Notes: generated from the sequence alone by a model not told the origin. Shown: positions 27,550-37,728, counted from the stretch's first letter. The stretch: 64,000 nucleotides of DNA from Methanobacteriales archaeon HGW-Methanobacteriales-1 (GCA_002839705.1 PGYO01000004.1:159854-223853); one strand, 5' to 3'. Numbers and translations: made by a program.

Positions 27550-30542
27550 ACTCTCCTATCAAAAATTCTATTAAAAATCAATCCATTTCCACACCATTTA
27601 TCCAGAAAACACCTGTAAAAAAATTAATAGTCTTTCTTACAGGAGCTAATGGTTTTATTGGAACATATATTGCTCAGGAATTAATCCAACGAAAAGATGT
27701 ACAAATTTTAGCAATTGTAAGGGGGAAAAATGATTTTGATGCTAAAATACGGCTAAAAAGAGCATGGTGGGAGTATCCTGATCTTATTGAAAGCTTAAAT
27801 GACGGAAAAATAGAGATATTAAACGGAAATGTCACTGAAAAAAATCTGGGTCTAGGAGATTCCCAGTATAATATGCTGATTCATAACATAAGCCATATTA
27901 TACATACTGTAGCTGATTTAAGACTTAATGCTCCATTAGATGAACTCAGAAAGACTAATGTGCTGGGTACTGAAAATGTTCTGTCTCTAGCCCGAAAAGT
28001 TGATGAAGATCATGGTTTAGAAAGATTTTCATTTTTATCCACCGCTTATGTGGCTGGAAAGCGTGAAGGGGATATTTTAGAAAGTGATTTAGATTCCTAC
28101 AACGGTTTTTCCAGTAACTATGAAAAAAGTAAATTTGAAGCAGAGATGGAAGTAAAAAAATCCCAAATTCCTTTTTCTATATTTCGCCCCGGAATGGTGG
28201 TGGGAGATTCTAAAACGGGACAGATAAAAACTTTTAATACCATTTATGTTCCCCTTAGACTTTATTTAACTGGTAAATTAAGATTTTTGCCTATTTCTCC
28301 CTCCAGTAAGATTAATCTGGTCCCAGTAGACTACATTGGCCAATCGGTAGTAGATTTGACATTTAATGATAAGGCTCACAATTTAACCTTCCATTTAACT
28401 GCTCCTGACGAAGCTTTACCTAGTGTAAGGGAACTGATAGAATATACTCGAATGTGGGCATCCACTAATTTAGGAATTAATCTCCCTCGGCCTTTATTTT
28501 TACCACTACCTCACCAATGGACTGAAAAAATCCTTAAATTTGTATTTAAAGACATTAAAAAATCTAAAAGTGCTGAAGGGTTCGATAAATCAGTATTAGG
28601 AATACTGGCACCATACATACAGGAAAATCGACGTTTTAATCGGGAAAATACTGAGAAGCTCTCAGGACATTATCCTCACCAATGGAAAAATTTTATAGAC
28701 AATATTCTAAAATACGCCGTTTACATGGGATTCTTCCATCGCTCAGAACGTACCGTTCATGAACAAATAACTTACCGCCTTAAAAGCAGAAGTTTTCCTG
28801 TAGAATGCTTTGATATTGTTAATGGACAGTTAATCAAACAATCAGGTCCAAATATAAGGAAAAAAATTATTCTGGCAGTTAATGCTTTACAAAAACTAGG
28901 TGTTAAGCCACAAGATCGAGTAGCGATCTTAGGGTTCAATAGCACCCGTTATTTTATTTTAGATGTGGCTATAGGACTTTTAGGGGCAGTAAGTGTTCCA
29001 TTATATTATACTAGTCCATTGAATGAAATAAAAGACCTTATAAAAGATAGTTCATCAAAATTGCTCCTTTTAGGAAATGAAAGCGTACTAAAACAAATAA
29101 ATGAACTAGACTTAGAAATTCCAGCAGTTTCATTTGAACTAAAATCGAATTTGAAACAGAAAATTGTTGAAGAAGTGTCTAAAAAGTGCGAATCCAATCC
29201 AACCAACTCCATCATTTCCTGGGAGGAATTTTTGAATATTGGGCTGGAAAATGCAAGCAATGATATTGAAAATACAGGAAATGTGGGGAATGAAAATTCG
29301 GAAAACCCTGCCAAAATACCCGAAAATAATATAAGAGCTCCTGTTGATTTTGAATCTCTGGCCACCATTAGATACACTTCTGGAACCACAGGAGACCCCC
29401 GGGGAGTAATGTTCAATCATGGAAACCTGCGCTGGATAGCAGAATTCATCGCTTCCATGCCCCCCTGGAAAGATAGGACTGGAGGAATTTCTTATTTATC
29501 ATTTTTACCAATGAATCATGTGGTAGAAGGGATACTTGGCACTTACGCCCCATATTATGCTCCCGCTCCACTAAAACTTTATTTTTTAGAAGATTTTCAG
29601 GAATTAACACATGTTCTCCCCCAGGTAAACCCCAAAGTATTTTTTTCCGTTCCCCGGTTTTATGAAAAATTATGGGATTCTTTCAGTGAAAGTATGTGGG
29701 GCAAGATTTACTGTAAAAGCAAAGAACAATGGGGACTAAAAATCGTTTTAAATAAATATTTGGCCAGTTTTCTGGGAAATTTACTCCTTAAAAAAGCTGG
29801 CCTACATAAGTGCTCTCAATTAATCGTGGGCTCCGCACCTATAAGCGAAAGTCTCATTAAAAAATTTCAAAAACTGGGAATTGAAATCTACAATGCATAT
29901 GGACTTACTGAAGCCCCTTTGATAACCATCAATAGATTAGGTAATAATCAACCACACACCGTGGGAAAACCCCTACCCAATACCCATATTAAAATAGTAA
30001 ATGATGGGGAAGTGCTGGTTAAAGGCCCTCAAGTGACTAAAGGCTACTTTAAACAGAATAGCAGTTCACTATTCTCAGATGAATGGTTATTGACTGGAGA
30101 TTATGGACATTTAACAAAAGATGGCAGTTTAGTGATTACTGGCCGTAAAAAAGAAGTCATCATAAACTCTTATGGAAAAACTATCTCCCCTCTTAAAATG
30201 GAAGTCCTTATCAAGTCCATAACAGGCATATCAGAGGCTATGGTAATAGGAGAACAAAAACCATATTGTGTAGGGATTATATGGATAGATAAACCCAATA
30301 TATCACTAAAAAACCTTGATTATGATATTCTAAACATTAATTCCAGTTTATCCCACCCAGAACAAATAAAACGATGGGCAATTCTAAAAAATGATCTTTC
30401 AATTGATAAAGGCGACCTTACTGCTAATTTAAAGCTTAAAAGAAAATTCATCATAGAAAGATATAGTGAAATTATAAATTGTCTCTATGAAGGAAAGATT
30501 TCAGATAATATGCTTCATTTAGGGACTGCAGAAGATATTTAG
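27546..30542 (+). CDS. Fusion of a thioester-reductase-type SDR with an AMP-forming acyl ligase
   Basis: The 998-residue protein has two domains. Residues about 25-300 are an extended SDR of the fatty acyl-CoA reductase/carboxylic acid reductase R-domain type: LTGANGFIG (31-39) for NADP, STAY near 165 and YEKSK at 192-196 as catalytic residues. Residues about 405-990 are an AMP-forming long-chain acyl-CoA synthetase-like ligase with RYTSGTTGDPRGV (about 608-620), NAYGLTEA (about 782), LTGDYG and a C-terminal lysine near LKLKRK (about 962). Such pairs activate a carboxylic acid and reduce it to aldehyde or alcohol. In known carboxylic acid reductases the order is ligase, carrier, reductase; here it is reversed and no phosphopantetheine-site segment is visible in the linker (300-405). 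The substrate could be an isoprenoid or other lipid acid (inference). Confidence 0.85.
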   Translation: MNSPIKNSIKNQSISTPFIQKTPVKKLIVFLTGANGFIGTYIAQELIQRKDVQILAIVRGKNDFDAKIRLKRAWWEYPDLIESLNDGKIEILNGNVTEKNLGLGDSQYNMLIHNISHIIHTVADLRLNAPLDELRKTNVLGTENVLSLARKVDEDHGLERFSFLSTAYVAGKREGDILESDLDSYNGFSSNYEKSKFEAEMEVKKSQIPFSIFRPGMVVGDSKTGQIKTFNTIYVPLRLYLTGKLRFLPISPSSKINLVPVDYIGQSVVDLTFNDKAHNLTFHLTAPDEALPSVRELIEYTRMWASTNLGINLPRPLFLPLPHQWTEKILKFVFKDIKKSKSAEGFDKSVLGILAPYIQENRRFNRENTEKLSGHYPHQWKNFIDNILKYAVYMGFFHRSERTVHEQITYRLKSRSFPVECFDIVNGQLIKQSGPNIRKKIILAVNALQKLGVKPQDRVAILGFNSTRYFILDVAIGLLGAVSVPLYYTSPLNEIKDLIKDSSSKLLLLGNESVLKQINELDLEIPAVSFELKSNLKQKIVEEVSKKCESNPTNSIISWEEFLNIGLENASNDIENTGNVGNENSENPAKIPENNIRAPVDFESLATIRYTSGTTGDPRGVMFNHGNLRWIAEFIASMPPWKDRTGGISYLSFLPMNHVVEGILGTYAPYYAPAPLKLYFLEDFQELTHVLPQVNPKVFFSVPRFYEKLWDSFSESMWGKIYCKSKEQWGLKIVLNKYLASFLGNLLLKKAGLHKCSQLIVGSAPISESLIKKFQKLGIEIYNAYGLTEAPLITINRLGNNQPHTVGKPLPNTHIKIVNDGEVLVKGPQVTKGYFKQNSSSLFSDEWLLTGDYGHLTKDGSLVITGRKKEVIINSYGKTISPLKMEVLIKSITGISEAMVIGEQKPYCVGIIWIDKPNISLKNLDYDILNINSSLSHPEQIKRWAILKNDLSIDKGDLTANLKLKRKFIIERYSEIINCLYEGKISDNMLHLGTAEDI

Positions 30543-30637
30543 GAATTTTGCAGCAAATATGGGAAAAAATATGATTATAATTAATTAAATACTAAAATAT
30601 AAGTAAATTTACTTTAATAGGTTGAATAGGGGATAAT

Positions 30638-31279
30638 ATGAATTTTAAACTATTTTTACTCTCAATATGGATTCCCAAGTACTTTTTAAAAAAGGAATTG
30701 AATCATTTAGCTAAAATTACCTTAAATGAACTGGATAATCTATTAAAAATTCACTGCCCTACCACTTATCAACAAATTCCAAAATTAGAATTTCCTTTAA
30801 ATGGAAATTTAGAAGAGATTCGTATGAAAATGGCCCAGGCACATAACATAAAAGTGAATGCTCTCTTAGATGTCCTGGGCCCAGAAGAAACTGTGAAAAT
30901 TGCACGACCTTTAATGTTTAAAACCGGTTATGAACTGGGATTAGACATTAAAACTCGTTTAGGTTTGAAAGAAGATTTAAATGATTTAATAAAAGCAGCC
31001 AATATTTTATACCAGGTTTTAGGTATCGACTTTGAATTCCATGAAGGAGACAGTGGCGCCCCCTATAATTTAAAAAGCTGCATCATTATCAATCGTTGTT
31101 CTTTGGCCCATTACTACTTGCCCCTGACTTGTCAGGTGTTAAGTGGAGCAGATGAAGGAGTAGTGAGTGGTTTGAATTCACAAGTGGAAATGATTTTTAA
31201 AGAAAAGATTACTGAAGGGGCCCCGGCCTGTATTGCTGCTATTGAATTAAAGAATGAAAATAATAATGAAAAAACTTAG
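30638..31279 (+). CDS. Unknown protein, possibly related to ATC hydrolase / V4R-like small-ligand domains
   Basis: The 213-residue protein starts with a hydrophobic, basic stretch (residues 4-25) that could associate with membrane. The middle is helical (KMAQAHNIKVNALLDVLGPE, then a Gly-rich turn), and the C-terminal half has beta-like segments with conserved-looking Cys (LKSCIIINRCSLAHYYLPLT, and GAPACIAAI at the end). The ending with a late Cys resembles L-2-amino-thiazoline-4-carboxylate hydrolase-like and V4R proteins, but the similarity is weak. ATG 30638 follows GGGGATAAT. Placed between the reductase/ligase fusion and a GMC oxidoreductase on the same strand, it probably serves the same pathway, perhaps as hydrolase or substrate-binding protein. 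Confidence 0.5.
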   Translation: MNFKLFLLSIWIPKYFLKKELNHLAKITLNELDNLLKIHCPTTYQQIPKLEFPLNGNLEEIRMKMAQAHNIKVNALLDVLGPEETVKIARPLMFKTGYELGLDIKTRLGLKEDLNDLIKAANILYQVLGIDFEFHEGDSGAPYNLKSCIIINRCSLAHYYLPLTCQVLSGADEGVVSGLNSQVEMIFKEKITEGAPACIAAIELKNENNNEKT

Positions 31280-31406
31280 AATAAATTTTAAATATAAATA
31301 AATAAGGATTAATGGATAATTGAAATATAGCCGACTTAATTAGAATTAAAGGACTAAAATTTAATATAAATTAGATTGGACTTATCAGTTTATAGTAGGT
31401 GAAGAA

Positions 31407-32702
31407 ATGCGAGTTATTGTTGTGGGTAGTGGGGCTGGAGGGGCTACTATTGCCCGTGAATTATCCCAAAATGGAATGGAAGTAATTATACTGGAGGCGG
31501 GGGGAGATTTTAAACCATTTACCCGCCGATTATCTTGGAGTGAACCACTTCGAAAGATAGGACTCATGGGAAATGAAAAAACAATAACTAGATTATTTCC
31601 TTATTTAGAAACAAGCCGTTCCAGTAAAGAACTGGTACTGGTCAGGGGTCAAGGTACAGGAGGATCTACCGTTCTTTCCTGTGGAAATATGGTTCGGACT
31701 GATCAGGGCCTGAAGGAGATAGGTCTGGATCTGGAAAGTGAATTTAAAGAACTGGAAGATTTGATTGGTGTAACAGAATTTCCCTATCAAAGATGGCGTC
31801 CTTTAACTCAGGAAATGTTTAAAAGCGCTGAAAAAATGGGTTTAAATCCTCATGCAACTCCTAAAGCCATGGACGCTGTAAAATGTGTTTCTTGTGGACT
31901 TTGTGAGTTAGGATGCGCAAGTGGCTCCCGTTGGGATTCCAGAAGATTCTTAGAAGATGCACTAAAACATGGAGCAATTTTAAAAACAAAATCACCTGTT
32001 AAAAAACTTTTATTAGAAAAAGGAAAAGTTAAAGGAGTGGAGATAAAATCCGGAATTTCTTCACAAAAACTGAAGGCCGATTTGGTGGTCCTCTCGGCGG
32101 GAGGTATTGGTACTGCTCAGATATTAAAAGCTTCTGGGCTACCCGCTAAGGATAATCTATGGGTTGATATTGTAATAACCCTCGGAGGAATTTCTTCTGG
32201 GGCGAAAATGATTAAAGAACCTCCCATGGCATGGTACTCCCAGCAAAAAGATTATATCATATCCCCCTATGTAGATATATTGTCCCATTGGTTCCATAAA
32301 CCCTGGAAAAATGTTTCCCTTAATGATCGAGTGGGTATGATGGTTAAACTGGCAGATCTGGAAGAAGGATCTGTTTTTGAGAATGGAAAGGTTCAAAAAG
32401 AAATCTCCTCTGATGATAAACAGAAAATGAATGCTGCTATTGCTCAGGTCCGGAAAATCATGGAGAATGCTGGTGTTTCAGACCCATATGTTCAGGGAAT
32501 GTATAATGGAGGTCACCTAGGAGGCACAGTCCCTCTGGAAAAAGCAGATGTAGGTGCAATGAAGCCACACTATTTACCTGAAGGATTATGGGTGGGAGAT
32601 CTATCTCTGGCACCTCGTTCTCAAGGTATGCCCACCATATTACTGGCCGCAGCTTTAGGACTCAAAGTAGCACGTAAAATCCTGGAAAATAAGGTGCCAT
32701 GA
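31407..32702 (+). CDS. GMC-family FAD-dependent oxidoreductase
   Basis: The 431-residue flavoprotein begins [19 protein letters not shown], the FAD-binding Rossmann motif, followed by EAGGDF, then [14 protein letters not shown] (GMC signature region) and a C-terminal [16 protein letters not shown] and [18 protein letters not shown] containing the second FAD contact. Cysteines in [17 protein letters not shown] (about 155-171) could bind an Fe-S cluster, as in long-chain alcohol oxidase-like archaeal and bacterial members. GMC enzymes interconvert alcohols and aldehydes or ketones. With the reductase/ligase fusion upstream, a pathway linking acid, aldehyde and alcohol forms of one compound is likely (inference). 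ATG 31407 follows TAGGTGA. Confidence 0.87.
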   Translation: MRVIVVGSGAGGATIARELSQNGMEVIILEAGGDFKPFTRRLSWSEPLRKIGLMGNEKTITRLFPYLETSRSSKELVLVRGQGTGGSTVLSCGNMVRTDQGLKEIGLDLESEFKELEDLIGVTEFPYQRWRPLTQEMFKSAEKMGLNPHATPKAMDAVKCVSCGLCELGCASGSRWDSRRFLEDALKHGAILKTKSPVKKLLLEKGKVKGVEIKSGISSQKLKADLVVLSAGGIGTAQILKASGLPAKDNLWVDIVITLGGISSGAKMIKEPPMAWYSQQKDYIISPYVDILSHWFHKPWKNVSLNDRVGMMVKLADLEEGSVFENGKVQKEISSDDKQKMNAAIAQVRKIMENAGVSDPYVQGMYNGGHLGGTVPLEKADVGAMKPHYLPEGLWVGDLSLAPRSQGMPTILLAAALGLKVARKILENKVP

Positions 32703-32927
32703 ATCAATTAAATAGGGAGATAATAAAATTAGTTTAAATTTTTTATCTAAATCCCTTAATCTAATCTCTGTTAATTTTCTCTAAAGTTAAACAAAATGAG
32801 TAGTTGAGATATTAAATAAATTAAAAATTGAAAAAAAGTAAATAAAATTGAAAATAAAATTATTTTTCAATCTATTTTTGTCGAATTATTAAAATTTTGG
32901 TTTATTTAATGTTATCCGACTTATAAA

Positions 32928-34286
32928 TTATTTTAAGTACTTCTCCACCAGAGAAATTCCCCACTGGGCCATTTCAGTGGCATTATCTTGAGAATCAGAT
33001 TCTGAAAAGCATCTAAAGATTGGTTCAGTTCCAGAAGGCCGTATAATTACCCAGCCATCCTCAGTGAATATTTTAACACCATCAGTGGTATCCAGTTCGT
33101 ATCCGCGAGGGTCCTTGGCAATTTCCTCAGTAATTTTATCCATTACTTCTTTTTTAAGGTCATCTGGGCACTTAATTTTCATCTTCTCTGAATAATAAAC
33201 TGGTAATTCTGCTACTAACTCAGAAAGTGGTTTATCTTCTTTGGCCATGATTTCAATTATCTTAGCGGCAGAAAGGGCAGCATCTCGACCATAAACAAAG
33301 TCAGGGAAGATTAATCCACCATTTTCTTCTCCACCGAATAGACCATCTTTTTCTTTGAGTTTTCTCGCTACCAATAAGTCACCCACTGCTGTAGCGATTA
33401 CTTCACCATTATTTTCCTTAGCCACATCATAAATAGCCGTAGATGTGGCCACGGTGGTTACTACCAGGCCCCCGTCGTTTTCCTTAAGCATTTGCTTTTC
33501 TACTAGGGCAAAAGTCTTATCCCCCAGTACGAATTCCCCATTTTCATCGATACAAATGGTTCTATCAGCGTCCCCATCATGGGCCAGTCCCAAATTTGCT
33601 CCAGTGGCCTTCACCACTTCAATTAGTTCTGTAAGATTGTCTTTTATTGGTTCCGGGTCTCTGCCTGGGAAGAAACCATCTGGTTGGCAATTTAAGGATA
33701 AAACATCACATCCCAGTTTTCTAAACAAATATGGTGCTGTGAAACAGGCCGCTCCTGAACCACAGTCCACTACTACTTTTAGATTGGCCTTTTTAATTGA
33801 GTCCAGATCCAGCCTCTTTAAAACTTCTTCTTGATACTCTTCAATTATCCTTTCATTAACAGTTACTTCCCCAATTTCATCCCAGCCAACTCTTTTAGGA
33901 TTATCATTGAAGAACATGTCTTCAATTTTAAGTTCCATCTCATCATGAATCCCAATACCATCTTCATCCACAAATTTTATTCCATTATATTGTGGGGGGT
34001 TGTGGGAAGCTGTGATTATAATTCCACCGTCGTAATAATTACGTACCGCATATTGAACCGCAGGTGTTGGCAAAATACCTAAATCCACCACATCACAGCC
34101 AGAAGATAATAATCCGGCAATTACTGCGTGTTTAATCATAGGAGTAGTCGTTCTGGGATCTCCACCCACCGCTACTTTACCTTGAATAACTGTTCCATAT
34201 GCCGCTGCTAGCTTTGCTGCGAATTCCGGGTTTAAAACCTCATTTGCAAGTCTTCTAACTCCAAAAGTACCGAATAATCTTTTCAT
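32928..34286 (-). CDS. glmM: Phosphoglucosamine mutase / phosphohexomutase, second copy
   Basis: The 452-residue enzyme has RLFGTFGVRRLANE at the N-terminus, active-site loop IIITASHNPPQYNGIKFVD, metal site AHDGDADRT, sugar loop GGEENGG and phosphate loop IRPSGTEPIFRC. It is a paralogue of the gene at 3758-5176: the sugar loop is GGEENG here but GGEPSG there, which suggests different substrates. GGEENG is commonly seen in enzymes for glucosamine or glucose/mannose phosphates in archaea. It starts cleanly at ATG 34286. It lies alone between the convergent GMC gene and a GT-C-like membrane protein on the same strand. Confidence 0.9.
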   Translation of the reverse strand: MKRLFGTFGVRRLANEVLNPEFAAKLAAAYGTVIQGKVAVGGDPRTTTPMIKHAVIAGLLSSGCDVVDLGILPTPAVQYAVRNYYDGGIIITASHNPPQYNGIKFVDEDGIGIHDEMELKIEDMFFNDNPKRVGWDEIGEVTVNERIIEEYQEEVLKRLDLDSIKKANLKVVVDCGSGAACFTAPYLFRKLGCDVLSLNCQPDGFFPGRDPEPIKDNLTELIEVVKATGANLGLAHDGDADRTICIDENGEFVLGDKTFALVEKQMLKENDGGLVVTTVATSTAIYDVAKENNGEVIATAVGDLLVARKLKEKDGLFGGEENGGLIFPDFVYGRDAALSAAKIIEIMAKEDKPLSELVAELPVYYSEKMKIKCPDDLKKEVMDKITEEIAKDPRGYELDTTDGVKIFTEDGWVIIRPSGTEPIFRCFSESDSQDNATEMAQWGISLVEKYLK

Positions 34287-34504
34287 TTTATCAATTCCTT
34301 TCTAAATATAATCCTGTAAAAATTTTTAAATTCTAAAGCTTAATTAATATTATAAGTCCATAAATCTCTCTAAATTTAATTTAACCCATATAAATTATTT
34401 TATCATCATATTATCGTTTAATAGTTAAAAATATTAAATAAATTTTTATTTTAATGTTAAGTATCATTTATAGTAGAATAATATTGCTGCTAAGAATATT
34501 TTAT

Positions 34505-35917
34505 TTATGGAATACTAGTTTTAAGTTCAAACACCTTAAAATCCTTATTTTCATAGGCTACTATTGCATAAGGCATACTAGTGACATTCTTGTTTAGTAC
34601 AATATATCCTACATTATCATTTATTATATCTAAGGTATTGTATTTTCCCAGAAGATATTTTTTTATATTCAAATTTTTGGATATTTTTAGATATTGGGAG
34701 CCATAAAAAACTGATTGATTAGTCATGGAAAATATTGCAGCATCTATAGAAGAATTATTGGATAATGCAATTAGATTTTTATCACCATGGCTTTTAAACC
34801 ATTGCGCTATTGCTATTTGAGAATCAATTTCAGTTTGAACTGAATTTACAGCTTCAAATCCATAATAAGCACCTAATAATAAAATTAAGACCGTGAATGC
34901 ATAAATAGGTCTTTTATCCCCCTCGATACGGATACATTGAACACCGATCCCGGCCATGACCATAAGTGGGAATATGGCCAATGCCAAAATGTATGCTGCC
35001 CCCAAAGGTGTAATCAAAAATTGAATGAAGCTCAAAATAATTACCGCAAGCAGCCAGGTCAAAATTAAAATATCTTTAATTTGATTCCTATTTGATAGGT
35101 AAAAAGCTCCTATAAATGCAAATATTAAAGGAATTATTCCTAAAAATTCAGGATATTTATTAATAGCAACCAATTGCGATAAGTAAGGGGAAATAAATAT
35201 CTGAAAAGTAAATGGTACTTTTATAAATATAGGTAGCCACCAAATTGCAGCAATTAGCATTGAAACAGCCATCAATATCCAGTAAGCCTTAAGATTAGCT
35301 TCTTTTTTCATTATGAAAATTATTAAAGTGAAAATAGTAAGCATGAAAAAAATAACAATCGCTGAGATCGTCTGGGTTAAAAATGCAAACCCTAATAACA
35401 TACCAGATATTAAAGCATATTTTAGACTTTTATTTTCAAGAGCCAGAACATAAAAATAAGCCAATAATGGTATAATTATTAAAATCATGGCTTCTGGCGT
35501 GGTAAACATTATTTTAGAAAATAATGCAGAAAACATGACAAATATTCCAGCTAAAAACCCAGTTATCATATTATACATTTTATAAGCCGTGAATGAAAAA
35601 GATAAGACAATTAAAAATGCAAATAATGGCTGTAAATACTTTAAAATCACCATAGAACTCATAGATAATATTTTACTCAGTGAAAGAATAAAAAAGTCAA
35701 ACAGGGGAGAATAAATAGGTTGGCCAGACCATAGAAGCGTATTAGTCCAGGAGATTCCATTTTCAGAGTAAAATTGAATTAAAGCAGCATGGTAAAATGT
35801 TTCGCCTCCAAGGGGAACTGAATATTTTATAGTTGGAATTAAAACCAAGCAAAAAGTTATTATTGCTGGAATAAAAACTAAAATCGAATTCCTGTTTTTT
35901 TGTATGAAGTTTAACAC
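34505..35917 (-). CDS. Polytopic membrane protein, GT-C-type glycosyltransferase-like
   Basis: The 470-residue protein has about 11 membrane helices and a C-terminal soluble domain of about 100 residues (from about 375). The first loop contains GGETFYHAALIQFYSENG, which resembles the acidic catalytic loop of GT-C enzymes that use polyprenyl-phosphate sugars. I chose GTG 35917, preceded by GGGTGAT with normal three-base spacing; an in-frame ATG at 35929 overlaps that site. The gene is divergent from a UPF0104/AglD-like membrane protein, consistent with a surface glycoconjugate role. No specific sugar or acceptor can be inferred, and the GT-C call is tentative. Confidence 0.6.
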   Translation of the reverse strand: MLNFIQKNRNSILVFIPAIITFCLVLIPTIKYSVPLGGETFYHAALIQFYSENGISWTNTLLWSGQPIYSPLFDFFILSLSKILSMSSMVILKYLQPLFAFLIVLSFSFTAYKMYNMITGFLAGIFVMFSALFSKIMFTTPEAMILIIIPLLAYFYVLALENKSLKYALISGMLLGFAFLTQTISAIVIFFMLTIFTLIIFIMKKEANLKAYWILMAVSMLIAAIWWLPIFIKVPFTFQIFISPYLSQLVAINKYPEFLGIIPLIFAFIGAFYLSNRNQIKDILILTWLLAVIILSFIQFLITPLGAAYILALAIFPLMVMAGIGVQCIRIEGDKRPIYAFTVLILLLGAYYGFEAVNSVQTEIDSQIAIAQWFKSHGDKNLIALSNNSSIDAAIFSMTNQSVFYGSQYLKISKNLNIKKYLLGKYNTLDIINDNVGYIVLNKNVTSMPYAIVAYENKDFKVFELKTSIP

Positions 35918-36316
35918 CAAATCACCCATTCGAATTTAACTCAGAAATTAATTTATATTTAATAGATTATTTCTAATCTAATTAATTCATTATGATAATA
36001 TAGTTTGATAGATTTATTCATCTTAATAACTTAATAGTTATAATGAAAATTTGTTAAACATTAGTTTCTTAACCTTAATTAGAACTTAAATTAAATATTA
36101 ATTTAATAATTGTAGTAATATAAAAGATAAATATAATTTAGAAATTATTTTATATAAAATTAAAGTTAGGGTCCTCTATTTAAAAAAATATCCATATGAA
36201 TATTTTGCAGAGGTAATTCTAGATTTTTAAAACTTATAATCCAATTTAAGTCAGATTAATAGTTCATATATGTTTTATCATAAAATAGTGATCGAAAACC
36301 AAAAAGAGGATTTAAA
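35918..36316 (+). promoter_or_regulatory. 399-bp divergent intergenic region with a nested palindrome
   Basis: The spacer separates two divergent membrane-protein genes and has no coding signal. At 36173-36213 arms CCTCT and AGAGG enclose a nearly perfect 22-bp palindrome (36185-36206, centre around CATATG). It could be an operator or the base of an RNA hairpin in the leader of the plus-strand gene. The rest is AT-rich with TATA-like tracts. Confidence 0.35.
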
Positions 36317-37318
36317 TTGAAGAAATATATAATGAGTATAAGTTTGCTTTTGATTATCATTTTAATATTATGGATTGGGCCTTTAAATATATTAAAATCT
36401 CTAGAAGATGTGAATTGGATTTTAATTCTTTTAGCTCTTTTAATCCACATCCTAGTTTTATTTTTAAGAGGTTTCCGCTGGGGTTTCATTATAAAAAAGC
36501 CTTGGGATTTTAAGGACAATTTCGTGGTTAAAACTATTGGACTATTTGCTGGCAATTTTAGTCCAGTTAGAACTGCAGGAGAACCTGTGACTGCTATTGC
36601 TGGAAAAAAGATAAATGGAATAAGTATTTCAGAAGGTCTTTCAGCTGGATTAACTGAAAGATTTTTTGATTTGATGATTGTGGGATTGTTACTAGTTTTT
36701 GCCTGTTTATTTGTCCCTAAAGTTAGAATTTTAGCAATTATAGGTGCTATATTTTCATTGGGAATTGTATTTATAATATACTTGATTAACTGGCGAAAAA
36801 ACTCAAGTTTATGGATTTATAAAAAAATCCATCCATTATTAAAAAGATTACCTATCTCGCCAGAGTATCTGGAAGAAGTTTACAGCCAAGTAATTTATGG
36901 ATTAAAAGGAATGGTTGAATACACTCAATCATTCACCAGTGTATCCAATTTAGGAATAGTATTTATTATATCCTCTTTTTGCTGGCTTTTAGAATGTATT
37001 CGGCTTTTAACTGTGTTTTATGCTTTCAACATTAAAATTGAATTAATTGCCGTGGTAATCATATTCCTACTGGCCAACATTATTGGAGTAATATCTGCAC
37101 TTCCCGGAGGTATGGGATCAATTGAGATTTCATTAACTGGTTTATTTGTAATTTTTGGAGTTCCTAAAGCCATTAGTGGAAGTATAGTCCTGATCGATCG
37201 TTTAATATCTTTTTGGGTGGTTACAGCTCTAGGACTAATATTCACCTCGTTTTATGTGCCAGATTTATGGGATGATTTAAAAACATACACTACTAGAATT
37301 AAAAAGCCTAAATCCTGA
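36317..37318 (+). CDS. UPF0104 / lysylphosphatidylglycerol synthase transmembrane-type protein (AglD-like)
   Basis: The 333-residue protein has eight or so membrane helices and the family motifs: RGFRWGFIIKK after the second helix, FAGNFSPVRTAGEPVTA (the Gly-rich loop with a conserved Arg and Glu), LTERFFDLMIVGLL, and GMGSIEISLTGLFVIFGVP near the C-terminus. Family members include the membrane part of MprF and the C-terminal domain of haloarchaeal AglD, both acting with lipid-linked substrates; flippase activity is known for MprF. The start is TTG 36317 with AGAGGA seven bases upstream. Function in lipid or dolichol-sugar movement is likely but not proven. Confidence 0.8.
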   Translation: MKKYIMSISLLLIIILILWIGPLNILKSLEDVNWILILLALLIHILVLFLRGFRWGFIIKKPWDFKDNFVVKTIGLFAGNFSPVRTAGEPVTAIAGKKINGISISEGLSAGLTERFFDLMIVGLLLVFACLFVPKVRILAIIGAIFSLGIVFIIYLINWRKNSSLWIYKKIHPLLKRLPISPEYLEEVYSQVIYGLKGMVEYTQSFTSVSNLGIVFIISSFCWLLECIRLLTVFYAFNIKIELIAVVIIFLLANIIGVISALPGGMGSIEISLTGLFVIFGVPKAISGSIVLIDRLISFWVVTALGLIFTSFYVPDLWDDLKTYTTRIKKPKS

Positions 37319-37338
37319 GCTTAGAATTTTTATCATAG

Positions 37339-37728
37339 TTACAATATTTTAATAGAATTTTGATCTTTTAATATCAGTTCAAAAGCCCCATTATATTGCG
37401 TAACAGTTCCAATTACTCTTATTCTAAATTTATTAGTGTTCATAGGACTAAATCCTATTTTTTGCATTTCATGAGTAGTTCCTTCAAAGATTACCACTGT
37501 CATTTTGCCAGAGCCATCATTAACCTTTAAAAAATAAGTATCGCTTTTTAAGGCTTTTTTAACCTCTTCCACATAACACTCTACAGTAACCTCTTTGTCC
37601 ATGGTTCCCTGATTAATCTCACTAATTTTAAGTTTATAAGGACTTATTTGTCCTGCAAAAGCGATCATGCCTACTATGCCAATTAGAGAAAATATGAGTG
37701 CCATTTTAAATATTTTTCCATCGTTCAT
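37339..37728 (-). CDS. Membrane-anchored OB-fold protein
   Basis: The 129-residue protein has one N-terminal membrane helix (about residues 8-26) and an OB-fold domain (about 42-129) with VTVECYVEEVKKALKSDTYF, VNDGSGKMTVVIF and RVIGTVTQYNGAFELILKD, as in the tRNA-anticodon/RecJ OB families. The helix would place the domain at the membrane, possibly outside. Comparable anchored OB proteins occur throughout Methanobacteriales with unknown roles; nucleic-acid binding at the envelope is possible. It is convergent with the UPF0104 gene, only 20 bp apart. Confidence 0.65.
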   Translation of the reverse strand: MNDGKIFKMALIFSLIGIVGMIAFAGQISPYKLKISEINQGTMDKEVTVECYVEEVKKALKSDTYFLKVNDGSGKMTVVIFEGTTHEMQKIGFSPMNTNKFRIRVIGTVTQYNGAFELILKDQNSIKIL

